A stretch of DNA of 64,000 nt from Nepenthes gracilis (GCA_033239525.1 BSYO01000033.1:10531501-10595500); one strand, 5' to 3'; positions 44,576 to 55,998 are shown, counted from the stretch's first letter. Numbers and translations: made by a program. The notes: generated by a model from the letters alone, not told the origin.

Positions 44576-47559
44576 TGTGACGACCCGAGTTCCTGAATAT
44601 GATAATTGGGAGATAATTAAGTTAAAGTAGGTAAATTGTATTCAAAAGGTACGGGAGGAATGGATTGGAAAGTTCAAAGAACCGGAACTAGTAAATCAGA
44701 AAAAAATCATTCGGATCCTGCTCATTGAAGCCTCGCACCTTGGGCTTGCGCCATTGGGCGCTCGAGCGACGGCTCGAGCGGACAAAGTAGAACCGCCCGT
44801 GGCCTGGCCGCTTGCCAGCCGCTCGAGGGGCGCTCGAGCGGTGGCCTCCCGTGGCCTGGCCGCTCGCTGGCCGCTCGAGCGGCCGGCGCAGTATATAAGT
44901 CGCGTCGCGACTTCTCCTCGCCATTTTTCGCACAGCTGAGGGTTTGTAGGAGAGAGAGAGGGGCGCGACCGAAGAGAGAAGAAGGGAGATCGAGCCCGAG
45001 AGTCCGATTTCGCCCGAAAGCTAGGTATAAATGTGAAAGCACGCGTCGAGGCAAGTGTTCTCATACCCACTTCTCGTTCTCTTTCGATGTATTGTGTATT
45101 TTCGTTGGGTATTTTGTGTCGATACCCACGGGGAATGTTAGGATATTGAAAACCCATGCCTTGAGGTCCATGAAAATGTGGTTAGTTGTCCGATTCGTGT
45201 CCGATTCGCCCGGGTGGGTTTTACCGAAACCCTAACCTACGGGATTTTGGGGGTTCCCCATTTCCCGGCCTCGTATCATGAAATTGACCCCAAAATTGGA
45301 ATCCCCACGTCCCAATGATGTATATATGTCGGCCGTGGGTCCGATCTCGCACGTTTGGACCCGTTCGCGGCGTCCGAGCCCGTTAAGGGCGCGCATTCGT
45401 TTTCACCCGAGACCGAAGGTGGATTTTGCGTGTTGTCACCTTCGTGAAATGATGAAATGATCATAGAATATGAATCCCGTATCCCAATTGTACGTATAAA
45501 TCGACCGGATGCCGAATCTCGCAAGATTTGACCCGTCGTGGCATCCGGGAGTCTTGAAATAATTCCGTAATTGTTTAAATGTCGATTAAGTGATATGTGT
45601 TTATAGAGAGAGGAAGTTGAGGCACAACAAAGCAAGCACGAGAGAAAGAAAGGGGAGAGACCACGGTTGTGATTCGATTCGGGTAAAATAATGGTAGAAC
45701 GAGCTCGAGCAAGTGTACTTGGGACGCTGTTTTTCACCATCTTGATTTCTCGTGCTTTGAAACCGTTGAAAATGCTCTAAATGTTGATGATGCATGTTTA
45801 AAGTACATGAAGCATGTTTACTTCGATTACTCGGTTAGATTTGTGTTTATCCATGTTTATTGCAAAATTTGGCTTCGATTTCGTGAAGGAGCATGAAAAT
45901 GGTGTTCAATTTCTCTTGAAAAGTATGTGATGAAACCCTAGCTCGAAAATGTGGTGTAGTTTAAGTAAATTGCATGATTTAATATATATGCATGGCATCT
46001 ATGATGTTAAGTTCATGAAATATGTACATGTAAGAGACCGATTTGAGTCCGAAGGTTTTGCGAAGCCCCATGTACGAAAATGAAGAGGTTTTGATGAGTA
46101 TTAACCGTAGCTTCATATATGAAAACTAATTGATATTGAAATGTGGCTTCCAAGATAATTTGTTTCAAAAATATGTACCGATCCGTATCGAGGAAATTTC
46201 CATGTATGTTTCAAATTAGCCGAAAGTGTTTTGAGAAAAGCTGATTTCAAAAAGGGTTTTCGATAAAGAGAGGTTTCTCATTACGATTATTTTAGGACCC
46301 GAGACCGACTACAGCCTTCGGATAGGTTCTCCGGCATGCCTTAGGACTTTTCGGTGGTAATCGAGGATAACTCTGTCCATGGAGTTATTTGTGGTGCCGC
46401 CGCCTCGGGCGTTACTGCCCTGGAGGATACCGCTACCGCCTACCTTGGGTGGCATACCGTACCGATCCCGTGAGATGGGATATTACCGTTTCTGAGCCTT
46501 AGATTGTGTGGAGTGAACACAATCTATCCTCGATTATTCGCCCCACGGCTAGTAGGGTATACTAGCGAGTGGTCTGCACGATATGTTATGATGTACCGCT
46601 TTCCGTTTTACCGATATGATATGTTACCGCACCGATTACGAATATGAAGTACCGACATCGATGACTTATGATGTCTACCGTTTCTCGCTTTTTCACCGAT
46701 ATGATATGTTACCGTCACGATTCAAATATGAAGTACCGACTACCGATGACTTTGTTTATGGTTTACGGAATACCGTACAATCGCATCTTGTTCACCGATT
46801 TTCGATTTATGGAATTTAATACCGTCATAGCATGATTTCTCTGTTTCATGGATTATATCCTCGATTAACTGTTCTATTTATGCATAGTTACATGACCGTT
46901 ACGCATCATGATTTTACCGCTCACGTGCATGTACCTTTATGGGCCTCGCTCCACTGTTTTAGTGTTTTTCCCCCTCCGGATGAGACAAAGAAAGCTTTTA
47001 CCCGACGAAGAAGAGTAAGCAGAGAGAGAAGCTTCTTGAAGACTTTTGAGGACCATAGCATAGTGGAGCTATTTTCGAGAGGCCTGTCGACGTAAAGGCC
47101 CAGTTGCACATGATTTTGTATACAGATCTTATGATTTTTGATGTCCTAGAACATGTTGATTTTTGTAAAGAAAGCATATGATGTGTATGATAGTAGAAGA
47201 GAATATGCTATGCTTCTGCAGGTTCTTAGTTTACTTCCGCTATATACTCTGGATTTTCTGTACAGGTCCTAGATGGCATCTCGTCATTTGACTGTTAGAG
47301 TAGTAAATGTTTTATGAAATTGTGCCATGGATGGCACATAGGATCCTGTGAATAATTGTTGTAGGAATTGTGAATGATGGATAGTTGTGTGCTTGTTATG
47401 GATGATTATTACAGGTTTATATTTTTGGGATTTCATCCAGTTACAAAGGAGACTCTACCAAAATTTCTGCAGAAGTCTTGCCTTAATTAGATCGTTAATT
47501 ATGTTATCTGTTTGACGGAAGCTTTTGAGGAAAAAAAAAAAAAAATCCGTTCCGTCACA
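44576..47559 (+). repeat. 3' LTR of the LARD-like element
   Basis: Matches 39114-42095 almost throughout, with length 2,984 against 2,982. The largest differences are in the GC-rich array (here five CTCGAG sites at 44761-44879) and in the TACCG array (46420-46800), both repeat-rich. The TATATAA box (44892-44898) and the palindrome (44897-44913) are identical in both copies. Confidence 0.92.
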
Positions 47560-48466
47560 GGATAGCCTTTGCAGCTTTACCAATCATAACAAACTCCACC
47601 CTCTACCTCAATGATAGCAGCTAGCAGCTAGCGCAGAAGATGCCAACGTGGAAAGTCTCAGCCAAACGTGATGGTGGTCAACCATTGGCAATCGCCATAC
47701 CCATTGACTAATGGTAGTCCAACCAACCCACACAAAAGGAGACCCGATCCTTGTTGTCCACCACCAGCCACAATCACATCAACGCTACAAGATGACATTT
47801 GATACGGTGGCTCCCATCGATGCCCAGTGACCGATGAATTCCGGAGGAACACCTACCATTAGTCTTGGCTCTAAAACCTTCTCCGCAAAGAACTATAAAT
47901 TTTCTTACTATCCACCGGATGAGGGGAGGGCAATTCCCAGTGGAAAACTGCCCATGAACGAGACTCAATAGCAAAAAAAGAGCCAAGCTCTCTTTTCTAG
48001 CATAGCTCTTTCTCCCCACAGTGAGCTACTCCCTATTGAATGTGTCCATAGTAAGTCACTCATCAAATGCGTCTATAATAAGCCACTCACCAAGTGTAAC
48101 CCTAGTATGTCACCAATCGCGTACAACCAGAAAGTAGCCCAATCCTCTTTCCTCTCCAAGCCACCCCCTGTCGGGCACACTAACAAGAGCCAATTCTCTT
48201 CTCACATCCTACATTCACGTGCAATTCTACATTATCTAATATTCTTATTATATCTTTTTATTTCTTGAAAAAGATTTCTAATTTGAGTATCAGATGATAA
48301 ATCGGGGAGTGAATCTTGTCAATTATTTGACCTCTTGTTTTCAGTTTGTGGTACGCAGGTTTCAGGTTAGCAGTGATGGACACCGAACCCGCTCCAATTT
48401 AACTTACAGCGAAAAATCAAGAGGCTTCCTAATCTGTACCGCAACCTAGAAACCAGGGACGCATCA
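47560..48466 (+). repeat. 3' LTR of the plus-strand Tat-like element, second part
   Basis: GGATAGCCTTTGCAGC resumes the LTR; 47560-47564 is the right target duplication of the LARD-like element. The end GGGACGCATCA retains the canonical CA lost in the 5' copy. TTGAG at 48467-48471 is the host flank. Confidence 0.9.
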
Positions 48467-48471
48467 TTGAG

Positions 48472-48544
48472 ATTGGTAGTAATACACAAGTTGGATCATT
48501 GAATTGGGTTTACAGTATTTAAAATTATTTATTCTTTATATGTT

Positions 48545-48585
<41 letters not shown>

Positions 48586-50069
48586 AGTATTTTTTTGTGA
48601 TTCTTTTATTTTAGTTTCTAAATTATAGACGACAAGATGGTACCAATTTTTCTAAAAAGAAATGCTAAAGCAACCAAAAGTGCTTTTGTTTCTTCAAAGT
48701 TTCTTTTACTTTTACTTGGCACAATTGTAAGATTGATCTATTATTATTTAAAAGTTGCTCATTTAAAATATAGAAATAATCTGTTTACAATATATTTGTA
48801 ACATTGCCTATATATTTGGGTAAGCAAAAGCTGATCTTATTCAATGAGACATAACTTTTTTGTTATTGATGATGATAATATTGTTAATTATTAAACAGAA
48901 GTCGAAAGATTGCTACATTCTAGCCTCACAGAACCCCACAATATGAGTCTCATGTACTATAAAGAACCTTTGTAAAAATTTCTATTTCTAGATATCTAAA
49001 TATAATAAATACTGAAATAAATATGATAATAAACTTGCACATATTAGGTAATTAATAATAATGATTCAAACAATTCTATTAAATTTTTGATTAAAATTAC
49101 AAGTTTATTATTATATGTTTGAACTTTATTAATATCTACTCTTTATAATAAGGTCGTACAATTAAAATTTAGCTAAAATTAAAAAAAAGAGACCGAGATA
49201 GGATTCTTGTTGCAAGAAAAATAGGAATGTGTGATTCTTATGATCATTACATAATCAATGCATAAACAACTAACAAAGAAAAAAAGAAAAAAATTAATCA
49301 CCGCACCAAATGTCGTGGTAATGTTAGAATAAAGTAGGAAATCATTTAGGGGAGATGGGGTGGGGTCACATATTACATTGACTGCAGCTTTTATTGAACA
49401 CTGCGAGTGAGACGGACAAAAGCAAGATGAATTCACTGCCTCAAAACAAATGAATCAATCAATCACGTAGCATCGCAAAACAATAAAGTCCTCACACTTC
49501 TCACCCTCATACTGTAAGCCTCAGATTCCCCCCCGACTCCCTCGGCACCTCTCAATCCCAATTGATTTAACACACTCAACCAACCCCATTATTACATCAC
49601 ATACGGTCTAAGCAAAATTCTATTTTACAAATTTGGATATTCATTTTGTACAATTAAATAAAATTAAATACTTAAATTTATTTATATTATCAATTATTTT
49701 AAAAAAATACAATAAATTTGAATAATCAGTTTTATCTGATCCTACAAATCGATTGTTCAGATCTGCAAAACAAAATCCTATTTTGTCCATATACAGAGTA
49801 AGACACATGCGCTTGCCCCCTCCCTCTTGCAAGAACTGAAAAGAAAATAAACTAAAATAAAGAAATCCCTCTAAGAGGTGGAACATAATGTCCTTTTTGC
49901 AATATAACCTCAAATTATTGGAAAGGATTTCATAATATGGTTTTTAAAATGATAAATAATATTTAGTAATCAATTAGATTAATTACCATATTGATAAAAC
50001 AAAACTAATTTGGTTAGAATTATTCATTTAAAAATTAATTGAAAAGTTAATCATAGGTTTTTTGTATCA

Positions 50070-50106
<37 letters not shown>

Positions 50107-50660
50107 TGTTTATTACTAACCTCATGGTATAGATGAAATATGGCCATGTAAAACTTCGTTTAAGCTTCATTTAGTTTTGAGATCCAAATGCACATGAAAT
50201 GTAACTGTACTGTCTCCTATCCCCTTCTTTTGCTTCAAATTTTCATACCAAACATATCAAAGTGCAATTCAACAATTAATTCTTATTAGAGTTATAAAAA
50301 TCAATAATAATTACCAGAATAGATAATCCTAAGAAAAAACATGATAAATAATAAGATAATTTTTTAAAAATAATAGAACTGTATAAATTATTCTAAGTTT
50401 GTATATATATCTATATATATCATCTATCTATATATAAAATTTTAGAACACAAAGGTTTCAATTTATATATTATATATGAAACATAAAGGAAGTCACTACA
50501 ACAAAATGGGAAATCACATTTGTATCTTTGCTGTACATTTTTTAAAGCTAAGTTCAGTGGGGAACAGACTAAGAAAACAAGAAAGGAAAAAAATAGAAAC
50601 AATAGCAATTAATAAGCTTCTGATGTGAACGATGATATGCTGACAATAAGTAAAAACAAC
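48472..50660. other. AT-rich host sequence with microsatellites
   Basis: (TA)n at 48551-48581 and (AAT)n at 50070-50104 are the visible repeats. Minus-strand frames at 49179-49436 and 49641-49913 are AT-driven and without motifs. The part 49480-49580 is pyrimidine-rich. No retroelement motif was seen, so this is probably native intergenic sequence downstream of the CLE gene. Confidence 0.5.
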
Positions 50661-50697
50661 CCCCCCCCCCCTCCCTCTCACTCTCTCTCACACAGAG
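50661..50697. repeat. Poly-C/CT tract
   Basis: A run of about twelve C is followed by TCCCTCTCACTCTCTCTCAC. It lies about 90 bases downstream of the CLE stop codon, so on the transcript it would be a GA/G-rich 3' untranslated stretch. Confidence 0.8.
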
Positions 50698-50781
50698 GAA
50701 CAAGAGGCCAAAATGAAAAGAGGATCCGCATCGACTACCACCGACTCCTTATCCGCTCGTTCCGGCTTGCTTCACTTCACC

Positions 50782-51099
50782 CTAATTTGATATGGGGTTC
50801 GGGCCGCTCGGTACTTCATGGGCACTAGCCTCGAGCTCCTTGCTAGTTGAAGATGCAGAGGAGGAAGGAGGCAAGGATTTGGAGTCTTGGGCTTGTCTTG
50901 GTCGAAAATTCAATGGAGAAGATGAAGATGATGAAGAGGTAGAAGCTGGGAATTTTGTGGGCATTGATGAGGAGAGAATGTTAGTAGAATGTCTAATTTG
51001 GTGGGAAGGGCGAACAACGAGGAGGAAGATGAAGATGAGGGGGAGGGAAAAAAGCGAAGGGAGGTGTGATTTAGTGTAGTAGTAGCTGCTTTCAGCCAT
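50782..51099 (-). CDS. CLE41/44-like: CLE41/CLE44-type precursor of the TDIF peptide
   Basis: A single-exon gene for a 105-residue secreted peptide precursor. The last 12 codons (50785-50820) read HEVPSGPNPISN, identical to TDIF, the peptide of Arabidopsis CLE41/CLE44 and Zinnia. The chosen start MAESSYYY at 51099 gives a signal peptide with core LPSLFSLPLIFIFLLVV (residues 13-29). A Ser-rich variable part (residues 40-93) and then the peptide at the extreme C-terminus follow, as in the family. An in-frame ATG 19 codons upstream (51156) would bury the signal peptide and is less likely. Known: TDIF from phloem binds the receptor PXY/TDR, keeps cambium cells dividing and blocks xylem differentiation. 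The frame has no stop, unlike every retroelement nearby. Confidence 0.92.
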   Translation of the reverse strand: MAESSYYYTKSHLPSLFSLPLIFIFLLVVRPSHQIRHSTNILSSSMPTKFPASTSSSSSSSPLNFRPRQAQDSKSLPPSSSASSTSKELEASAHEVPSGPNPISN

Positions 51100-51594
51100 A
51101 AAGTTCGACGATGAAAGGAAAATAAGACACCCCCCCAAGAGCCCACAAGGGATCAATATCCATTAACCAATTAAACCTCTCCAAGGCTAAGAAAAGAAAG
51201 ACTACAGAGATGGGGAGGAAAGAGAGAGAGATGAGATAAAGAGGGGAAAAGGAAAGAATGAGAGAGTGAGAGATAGAAGGCAGGGGAAACAAACGAAAAG
51301 CAGGCAAGCAGACAACGAAATTGGACAGTTCATGTATACCTATAGCCGTCAAAAGTTGGAATGGAGGGCTTGAAACTGGGTTAGTAAAAGAAGAAAATTA
51401 ACATGGGTTGATATACTAAAACGAGGAAACTATTTTAACTATTTACTTTTTTTTTTTTTTTTTTGCTCTAGATCTATCCTCAAATTTATTTTTTTCTATT
51501 TTTTATTTTAATATTAATTGTATATGAAACAAAAAATTGAATCAATATTTTAATATATATGTGATGTCAAAAATATTAAAAGTAGAATATATAT
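51100..51594 (-). promoter_or_regulatory. 5' flank and leader of the CLE gene
   Basis: On the minus strand 51180-51300 is strongly pyrimidine-rich (CTCTCTCTTTCC type), a common plant leader feature. A 19-base poly-A (plus-strand T at about 51448-51466) lies farther up. No convincing TATA box was found; GGCTATAGGTATAC near 51340-51353 is a weak candidate. An upstream frame (ATG at 51352, 86 codons) ends at 51092, overlapping the CLE start in another frame. The flank ends at a copia element at 51595. Confidence 0.45.
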
Positions 51595-52569
51595 TGAAAA
51601 AGCACGTTTTGTGCTAACATGTTTCGACCCCGAAAAATATAGCGGAAACAAAAACAAATAAATATTTAATACACGTAAAGGATATTTAATTCTAGATTCT
51701 AACGAGATAACGACATGCGCGTCTACAAATAATTATAAGCGATAAAGATAAAGACGCGATTTTTAGTAGACGTAAGAAAAACTCAATACCCACGATATCG
51801 AGAAAAACACTCCGGGCTTCAACGGCTAGGGAAGCAATGCACTATGAAAATCAACTTACAGACCGGGTGGTAACGACGTCCTAACCTAACCGACTTACTC
51901 CCGTCACGTGATCCCTACCAAGGAACTCTTTGGATTTGCCCGCGGTAACGAAACCGGACACCTTCCGGTCTTCACGTCAATCTTCCCTCTCGTGCCACTT
52001 GAAGTGCCAACCACGATCGGATCTCCTTCTTCACGAACCAACGTCTCCACGAAGGTAGAAGAATGGAAACGGTTAAATGGAAAAATAAAGTGGTGAGAAA
52101 ACTATTTAGAACATTGGGATTCAAAGGTGTAACTTTTGGTTTTCTCAAGAAAAGCTAAATCAATGAAACATGAAAGGCTTTCTTCTCAAGTTTAATGGCT
52201 CCACAAGATGTCAACTGAGGTTGTGGCGTGCTTGGGATTTCAAAAATATAAGGTGTGTATTTATAGAGGGCGCTCGAGAGCGCGACGGGCGGCCGTAGGG
52301 CGAGCAACGAGCGGGCGACCTACTGGATTTTCGGCTCGAGCGGCTAGCGAGCGACAGGCGATCGGGCACCCTACTGGATTTTAGGCTCGGGAGGCTAGCG
52401 AGTGACAGGCGAGCGGGCCACCTACTGGATTTTCGGCTTGAGCGGCTAGCATCTCTAGGCGAGCGCGGACCGAACAAAAACGGACTTAAACCCGATACCC
52501 CACAAACCGACATTGATACAATAAGACATATGGTCACGGAATATGTCAATTAGACAAATGTCTCTAACA
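51595..52569 (-). repeat. 3' LTR of the gag-only copia element
   Basis: On the minus strand it starts TGTTAGAGACATT and ends CGTGCTTTTTCA. TATAAATAC (about 52256-52264) is the TATA box. Upstream of it are a CTCGAG site (52273-52278) and about three 57-bp units containing CTACTGGATTTTCGGCTCGA (52319-52450), more units than in the other LTR. It reads towards the CLE gene. Confidence 0.9.
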
Positions 52570-52584
52570 ATCTCCCCTTTGGCA
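52570..52584 (-). other. Polypurine tract of the gag-only copia element
   Basis: The minus strand reads CCAAAGGGGAGAT directly before the 3' LTR, a typical copia tract. Confidence 0.82.
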
Positions 52585-53014
52585 ATTCTTGTGACAAAAC
52601 TCATAAAATAAAGAAATACAAAAGAATCACGGGTTCAGGCACCACCGAGATAAAACCCGTGTACATGAAAACATACGCCTAGTGATACACAAAAAAATAG
52701 ATAGCTATACGAGAACTGCTGAGGCGATCTGATGAAAACTTGCATTGACAGCCTGTAAAACTTCAGTTTCCTGGTCAAGCAAGGTTAGTACCAACAAAGC
52801 AAAAATAATAATAACAACATTACAGCATGCATGGTACATAAGCATGAGAGACAGGCATTAACAACATGCAACAATATAACATACAACAATCCTCCCCCTA
52901 ACAAAAATAAACAGTACTCCCGCTCACAGTAATAATAACTTGAACTAATATGCAAATAACAAAACTCCCCCAAAATAAGCAGGGTCTCCCCTAAGCTCCC
53001 CCTATCAAAGTGAA
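52585..53014. other. 3' untranslated part of the gag-only copia element
   Basis: No frame with a motif. On the minus strand several short G-runs (GATAGGGGGAGC, TTAGGGGAGACC, TTGGGGGAGTT) resemble additional polypurine tracts, as in SIRE-like elements. Confidence 0.5.
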
Positions 53015-54853
53015 TCAAGTCTTCCCCTTTTTGTCACGAATGACAAATGGATAATGTAGCTCACTTTTCTTAACCCAGACTTGTCTCACTGAATACATTT
53101 TGGAATTCAATCTTTTTACTTGTTCATTTAATGTCTGAATGTGATCAACAAGTTCATGCATTTTTAGCCCTGGCCTTTGGTTGTACAAAGAATTCATGAT
53201 GTAACAACGAGGACGAGTATGACCAACTTTACCACATGCATGACATGTACGCACATACTTTGAAGATTGTTTCCTATCTTTTAGACTATATAAGTTGGTT
53301 AAATGATGGGAGTGAACGCTATTTTCCACACGTCGAGTAGGTTGCTTAGTGAATTTGGATTTGTAAGCATGTTGGTGTGGAATTTTTGTGGCGGGAACAA
53401 CAACAGTTTTAGGATTCACGTTATTTTGAACAATATTTGCAGCATACCCCAAACCCCGTTTATTTCCACCAATTTTTTTCCAACCCGAGCATATGGTCTA
53501 ATTTTGTGGACCCATTCAAGAATTGTTTTAGATCTTTTCGAGAAGCCTCAAGTTCAGATTCTAAAGTTGTGAGTTGCTTAGCAAATGAGACTTTCAGATT
53601 CTCAATTTCATGAGTTTTAGAATCTAACTCGGATTGATGGACTAATTTTTGTTGTTCCAACTCAATGACCCTACTGTTTAAGGTTTTATTTTATTTCTTT
53701 ACTTTCAAGCATACCCTAAACAGTTTGTCATATGCTTCTTGAAGGCCATCAGATTCAGCTTCTGACTCATCGATAGAGTCATCAGAGTGATTAAAGTTTT
53801 CTACTGAATGGTCACACATAGAGGCCATAAAAGCCATGTACTTGACAGGCCCATCGTCAGAACATTTTTCACCTTCTTCTTCATCATCACTTAGGGTCAC
53901 ATTAGCTTTAAATGCTTGACATTGTTGGCGTTTAAGGTTTGGGCATTCAGTCCGATAGTGGCCAAAGTCTTTACACTCATGACATTGAACTCTTTAAGTA
54001 TTTTTTGATTTGTAGTCTTTGAGTTCACGTCGGTCTTTCTTCTCAAATTAAGATGATCGTTTTGAATCCACATCAATTTTGTTTGATGAAGATTTATTTT
54101 TCCTTAAAAACTTTTTAAAGTTCTTAACAAATAAGGAAAAGTCGTCATCACTATACGATTCTTCATCGGAATCCTGGGTTTGCTCTTCCCTACTTGATTT
54201 GAGAGCAAGAGATTTATTCTTTTTTGATTGTGGCAATGTGTGCTCATAAATTTATAGGGACCCTACAAGTTCTTCGATTTTTAATTTGTCTAAATCTTTA
54301 CTCTCTTCAATCGCCGTCACTTTGGGTCTAAATCGTTCAGGTAACGATCGTAGAACTTTTCTAACAACTCTATTTTTCGCGATTCGTTCGCCTAAATTGA
54401 ACGTGGAGTTTACAATATCATTTAATTGGGCATAGAATTCATCAAATGTCTCATCATCTTTTATTCTTATTTCTTCGAATCTAATGGTGAGCATTTGTAA
54501 TTTTAAATTTTTAACTAGTTTAGTTCCTTCGTGAGTGATTTCTAAAATGTTCCATGCATCTTTAGACGTCTCACACATTAAAATTCGTTTAAACTCATCG
54601 GGAGACACAGCCATAAAAATAGCATATAACCCCTTACTATTCCAATTACATGCATCAAGTTCCTCTTTGGTCCATAAAGATAGGGCTTTTGGTTCGTTGC
54701 CCGAGGAACTAGTGGGTGGAGTCCACCCAACTTGGGTACATGCCCAACACTCTCATCTAGAGATTTTATGAAGGCTCTCATCCGGACCTTCCAATAGGCA
54801 TAGTTACTCCCATCAAAGAAGGGAGGAACGGAGAGCGATCCACTCGTATACAT
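53015..54853 (-). pseudogene. Copia gag of the TR-GAG-like element
   Basis: The minus-strand start MYTSGSLSVPPFFDGSNYAY at 54853 is the canonical copia gag N-terminus, followed by WKVRMRAFIKSLDE. After a frameshift near 54740, FKRILMCETSKDAWNILEIT and IKDDETFDEFYAQLNDIV (54252-54614) form the gag core. There are two zinc knuckles, CHECKDFGHYRTEC (about 53950-53991) and CHACGKVGHTRPRC (within 53015-53452), with a coiled-coil-like stretch (HEIENLKVSFAKQLTTLESE) between them. The frame ends VWVKKSELHYPFVIRDKKGK at 53015. It has about five stops or shifts over some 610 codons, so it is better preserved than the pol regions elsewhere. Gag forms the particle and binds RNA. Confidence 0.88.
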
Positions 54854-54881
54854 TTAGATCGAGGGTCGCGGATCGGGGTAA

Positions 54882-54896
54882 GTCTTTGATACCAAT
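54882..54896 (-). other. Primer binding site of the gag-only copia element
   Basis: The minus strand reads ATTGGTATCAAAGAC next to the 5' LTR, one base from the usual TGGTATCAGAGC complement of initiator tRNA-Met. Confidence 0.82.
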
Positions 54897-55858
54897 TAAA
54901 AAAGCATGTTTTGTGCTAACGTGTTACGACCTCGAAAAATATAGCAGAAGCAAAAACAAATAAATAACCAATACACGTAAAGGATATTTAATTCTAGATG
55001 CTAACAAGATAACAAGCATGCACGATACAAATAATTATAAGCAATAAAGATAAAGACGCGATTTTTGGTGATAAAGTGAAAACTCGATACCCACGGTATC
55101 GAGAAAAACACTCCGGGCTTCAATAGCCAGGGAAACAATGCACTATGAAAATCAATTTACAGACCGGGTGGTAACGACGCGCTAACCTAGCCGATTTACT
55201 CCCGTCACGTAATCCCTACCAAGGAACTCTTTGGATTTGCCCGCGACAACGGAATCGGACACCTTCCGGTCTTCACGTTAATCTTCCCTCTCGTGCCACT
55301 TGAAGTGCCAACCACGATCGGATCTCCTTCTTCACGAACCAACGTCTCCACGAAGGTAGAAGAATGGGAACGGTTAAATGGAAAACTAAAGTGGTGAGAA
55401 AACTATTTAGAACATTGGGATTCAAAGGTGTAACTTTTGGTTTTCTCAAGAGAAGCTAAATCAATGAAACATGAAAGACTTTCTTCTCAAGCTTAATGGC
55501 TCCACAAGATGTCAACTGAGGCTGTGGTGTGCTTGGGATTTCAAAAATATAAGGTGTGTATTTATAGAGGGCGCAAAAAGTCGTTCAAAAATTCGGCCCG
55601 TTGCACCGGCGCTTGAGCGAAGCTCGAGCAAGCGGCGGGCGGCCGTAGGGTTTCGTGAGATACCCTGCGGGCGCTTGAGCGGCTGGAGGGCGAGCAGCGA
55701 GCGGGCGACCTACTGGATTTTCGGCTCGAGCGGCTAGCGAGCTCCAGGCGAGCGCGGACCGGACAAAAACGGACTTAAACCCGACACCCCACAAACCGAC
55801 ATTGACACAATAAGACATATGGTCACAGAATATGCCAATTAGAAAAATGTCTCTAACA
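54897..55858 (-). repeat. 5' LTR of the gag-only copia element
   Basis: Aligns with 51595-52569 nearly throughout (over 90 percent by eye). The main difference is upstream of the TATA box (about 55557-55565), where this copy has one CTACTGGATTTTCGG unit and a unique stretch at 55573-55680. Confidence 0.9.
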
Positions 55859-55863
55859 TATAT

Positions 55864-55998
55864 AACGAAGGTTAATTTTAGAGTTCTTATATGAATAATT
55901 ATATAAATTTTTTTTACATAGACTATGAAAAAGTAATCCGTTTTATAACACTTTTATTATACATGAGTCCTTGAAAAATGTCAAACCATTTTGAGAAG
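55864..55998. other. AT-rich spacer between two head-to-head copia elements
   Basis: About 135 bases of host-like AT-rich sequence separate two 5' LTRs of the same family that point away from each other. Nothing else was recognised. Confidence 0.6.

Larger units (their letters stand above)
39114..47559 (+). mobile_element. Non-coding LTR element with 3-kb LTRs (LARD-like)
   Basis: An 8.4-kb element with LTRs 39114-42095 and 44576-47559 that are nearly collinear and differ by a few percent by eye. It has a tRNA-Met-type primer site at 42098 and a polypurine tract GTGGGGGAGAA at 44565-44575. The 2.5-kb interior has no gag or pol reading frame. The ends (TGTGACGACCCGAG, CCGTTCCGTCACA) and the stretch TTCGAGGACGAAATTTC before the tract are those of Tekay/Del chromoviruses. 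It was probably mobilised by proteins of an autonomous relative. Flanks GGATG and GGATA indicate a target duplication with one change. Confidence 0.88.
25176..48466 (+). mobile_element. Tat/Retand-like Ty3/gypsy element with nested insertions, plus strand
   Basis: LTRs lie at 25176-26217 and 38944-48466, the latter split by a LARD-like insertion. A primer binding site follows the left LTR and a polypurine tract precedes the right LTR. Flanks TTGAT (25171-25175) and TTGAG (48467-48471) agree at four of five positions. Removing the solo LTR (2,835 bp) and the LARD-like element (8.4 kb) leaves about 12 kb. Gag-pol is almost collinear in one frame but carries dozens of stops. An antisense ORF lies between integrase and the 3' LTR. 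It is the same lineage as the minus-strand element at 7928-17431. Confidence 0.9.
51595..55858 (-). mobile_element. SIRE/Maximus-like copia element retaining only gag (TR-GAG-like)
   Basis: A 4.26-kb element with LTRs 51595-52569 and 54897-55858, a tRNA-Met-type primer site and a polypurine tract. TATAT flanks both ends (51590-51594, 55859-55863), though in an AT-rich setting. The 2.3-kb interior encodes gag only. After VWVKKSEL, where protease should follow, the sequence goes straight to the 3' end. It is the same family as the plus-strand element at 55999: gag shares ILEITHEGTKLVK and the LTRs share long stretches. It could move only with pol supplied from elsewhere. Confidence 0.88.

Noticed and set aside
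50792..51079. Plus-strand ORF of 95 codons rich in Glu and Asp
   Set aside because: It is the shadow of the Ser-rich CLE precursor on the other strand; the exact TDIF peptide settles the strand.
51092..51352. Minus-strand ORF of 86 codons upstream of the CLE gene as a second gene
   Set aside because: It is low-complexity sequence from the CT-rich leader and overlaps the CLE start. It could at most be an upstream ORF.
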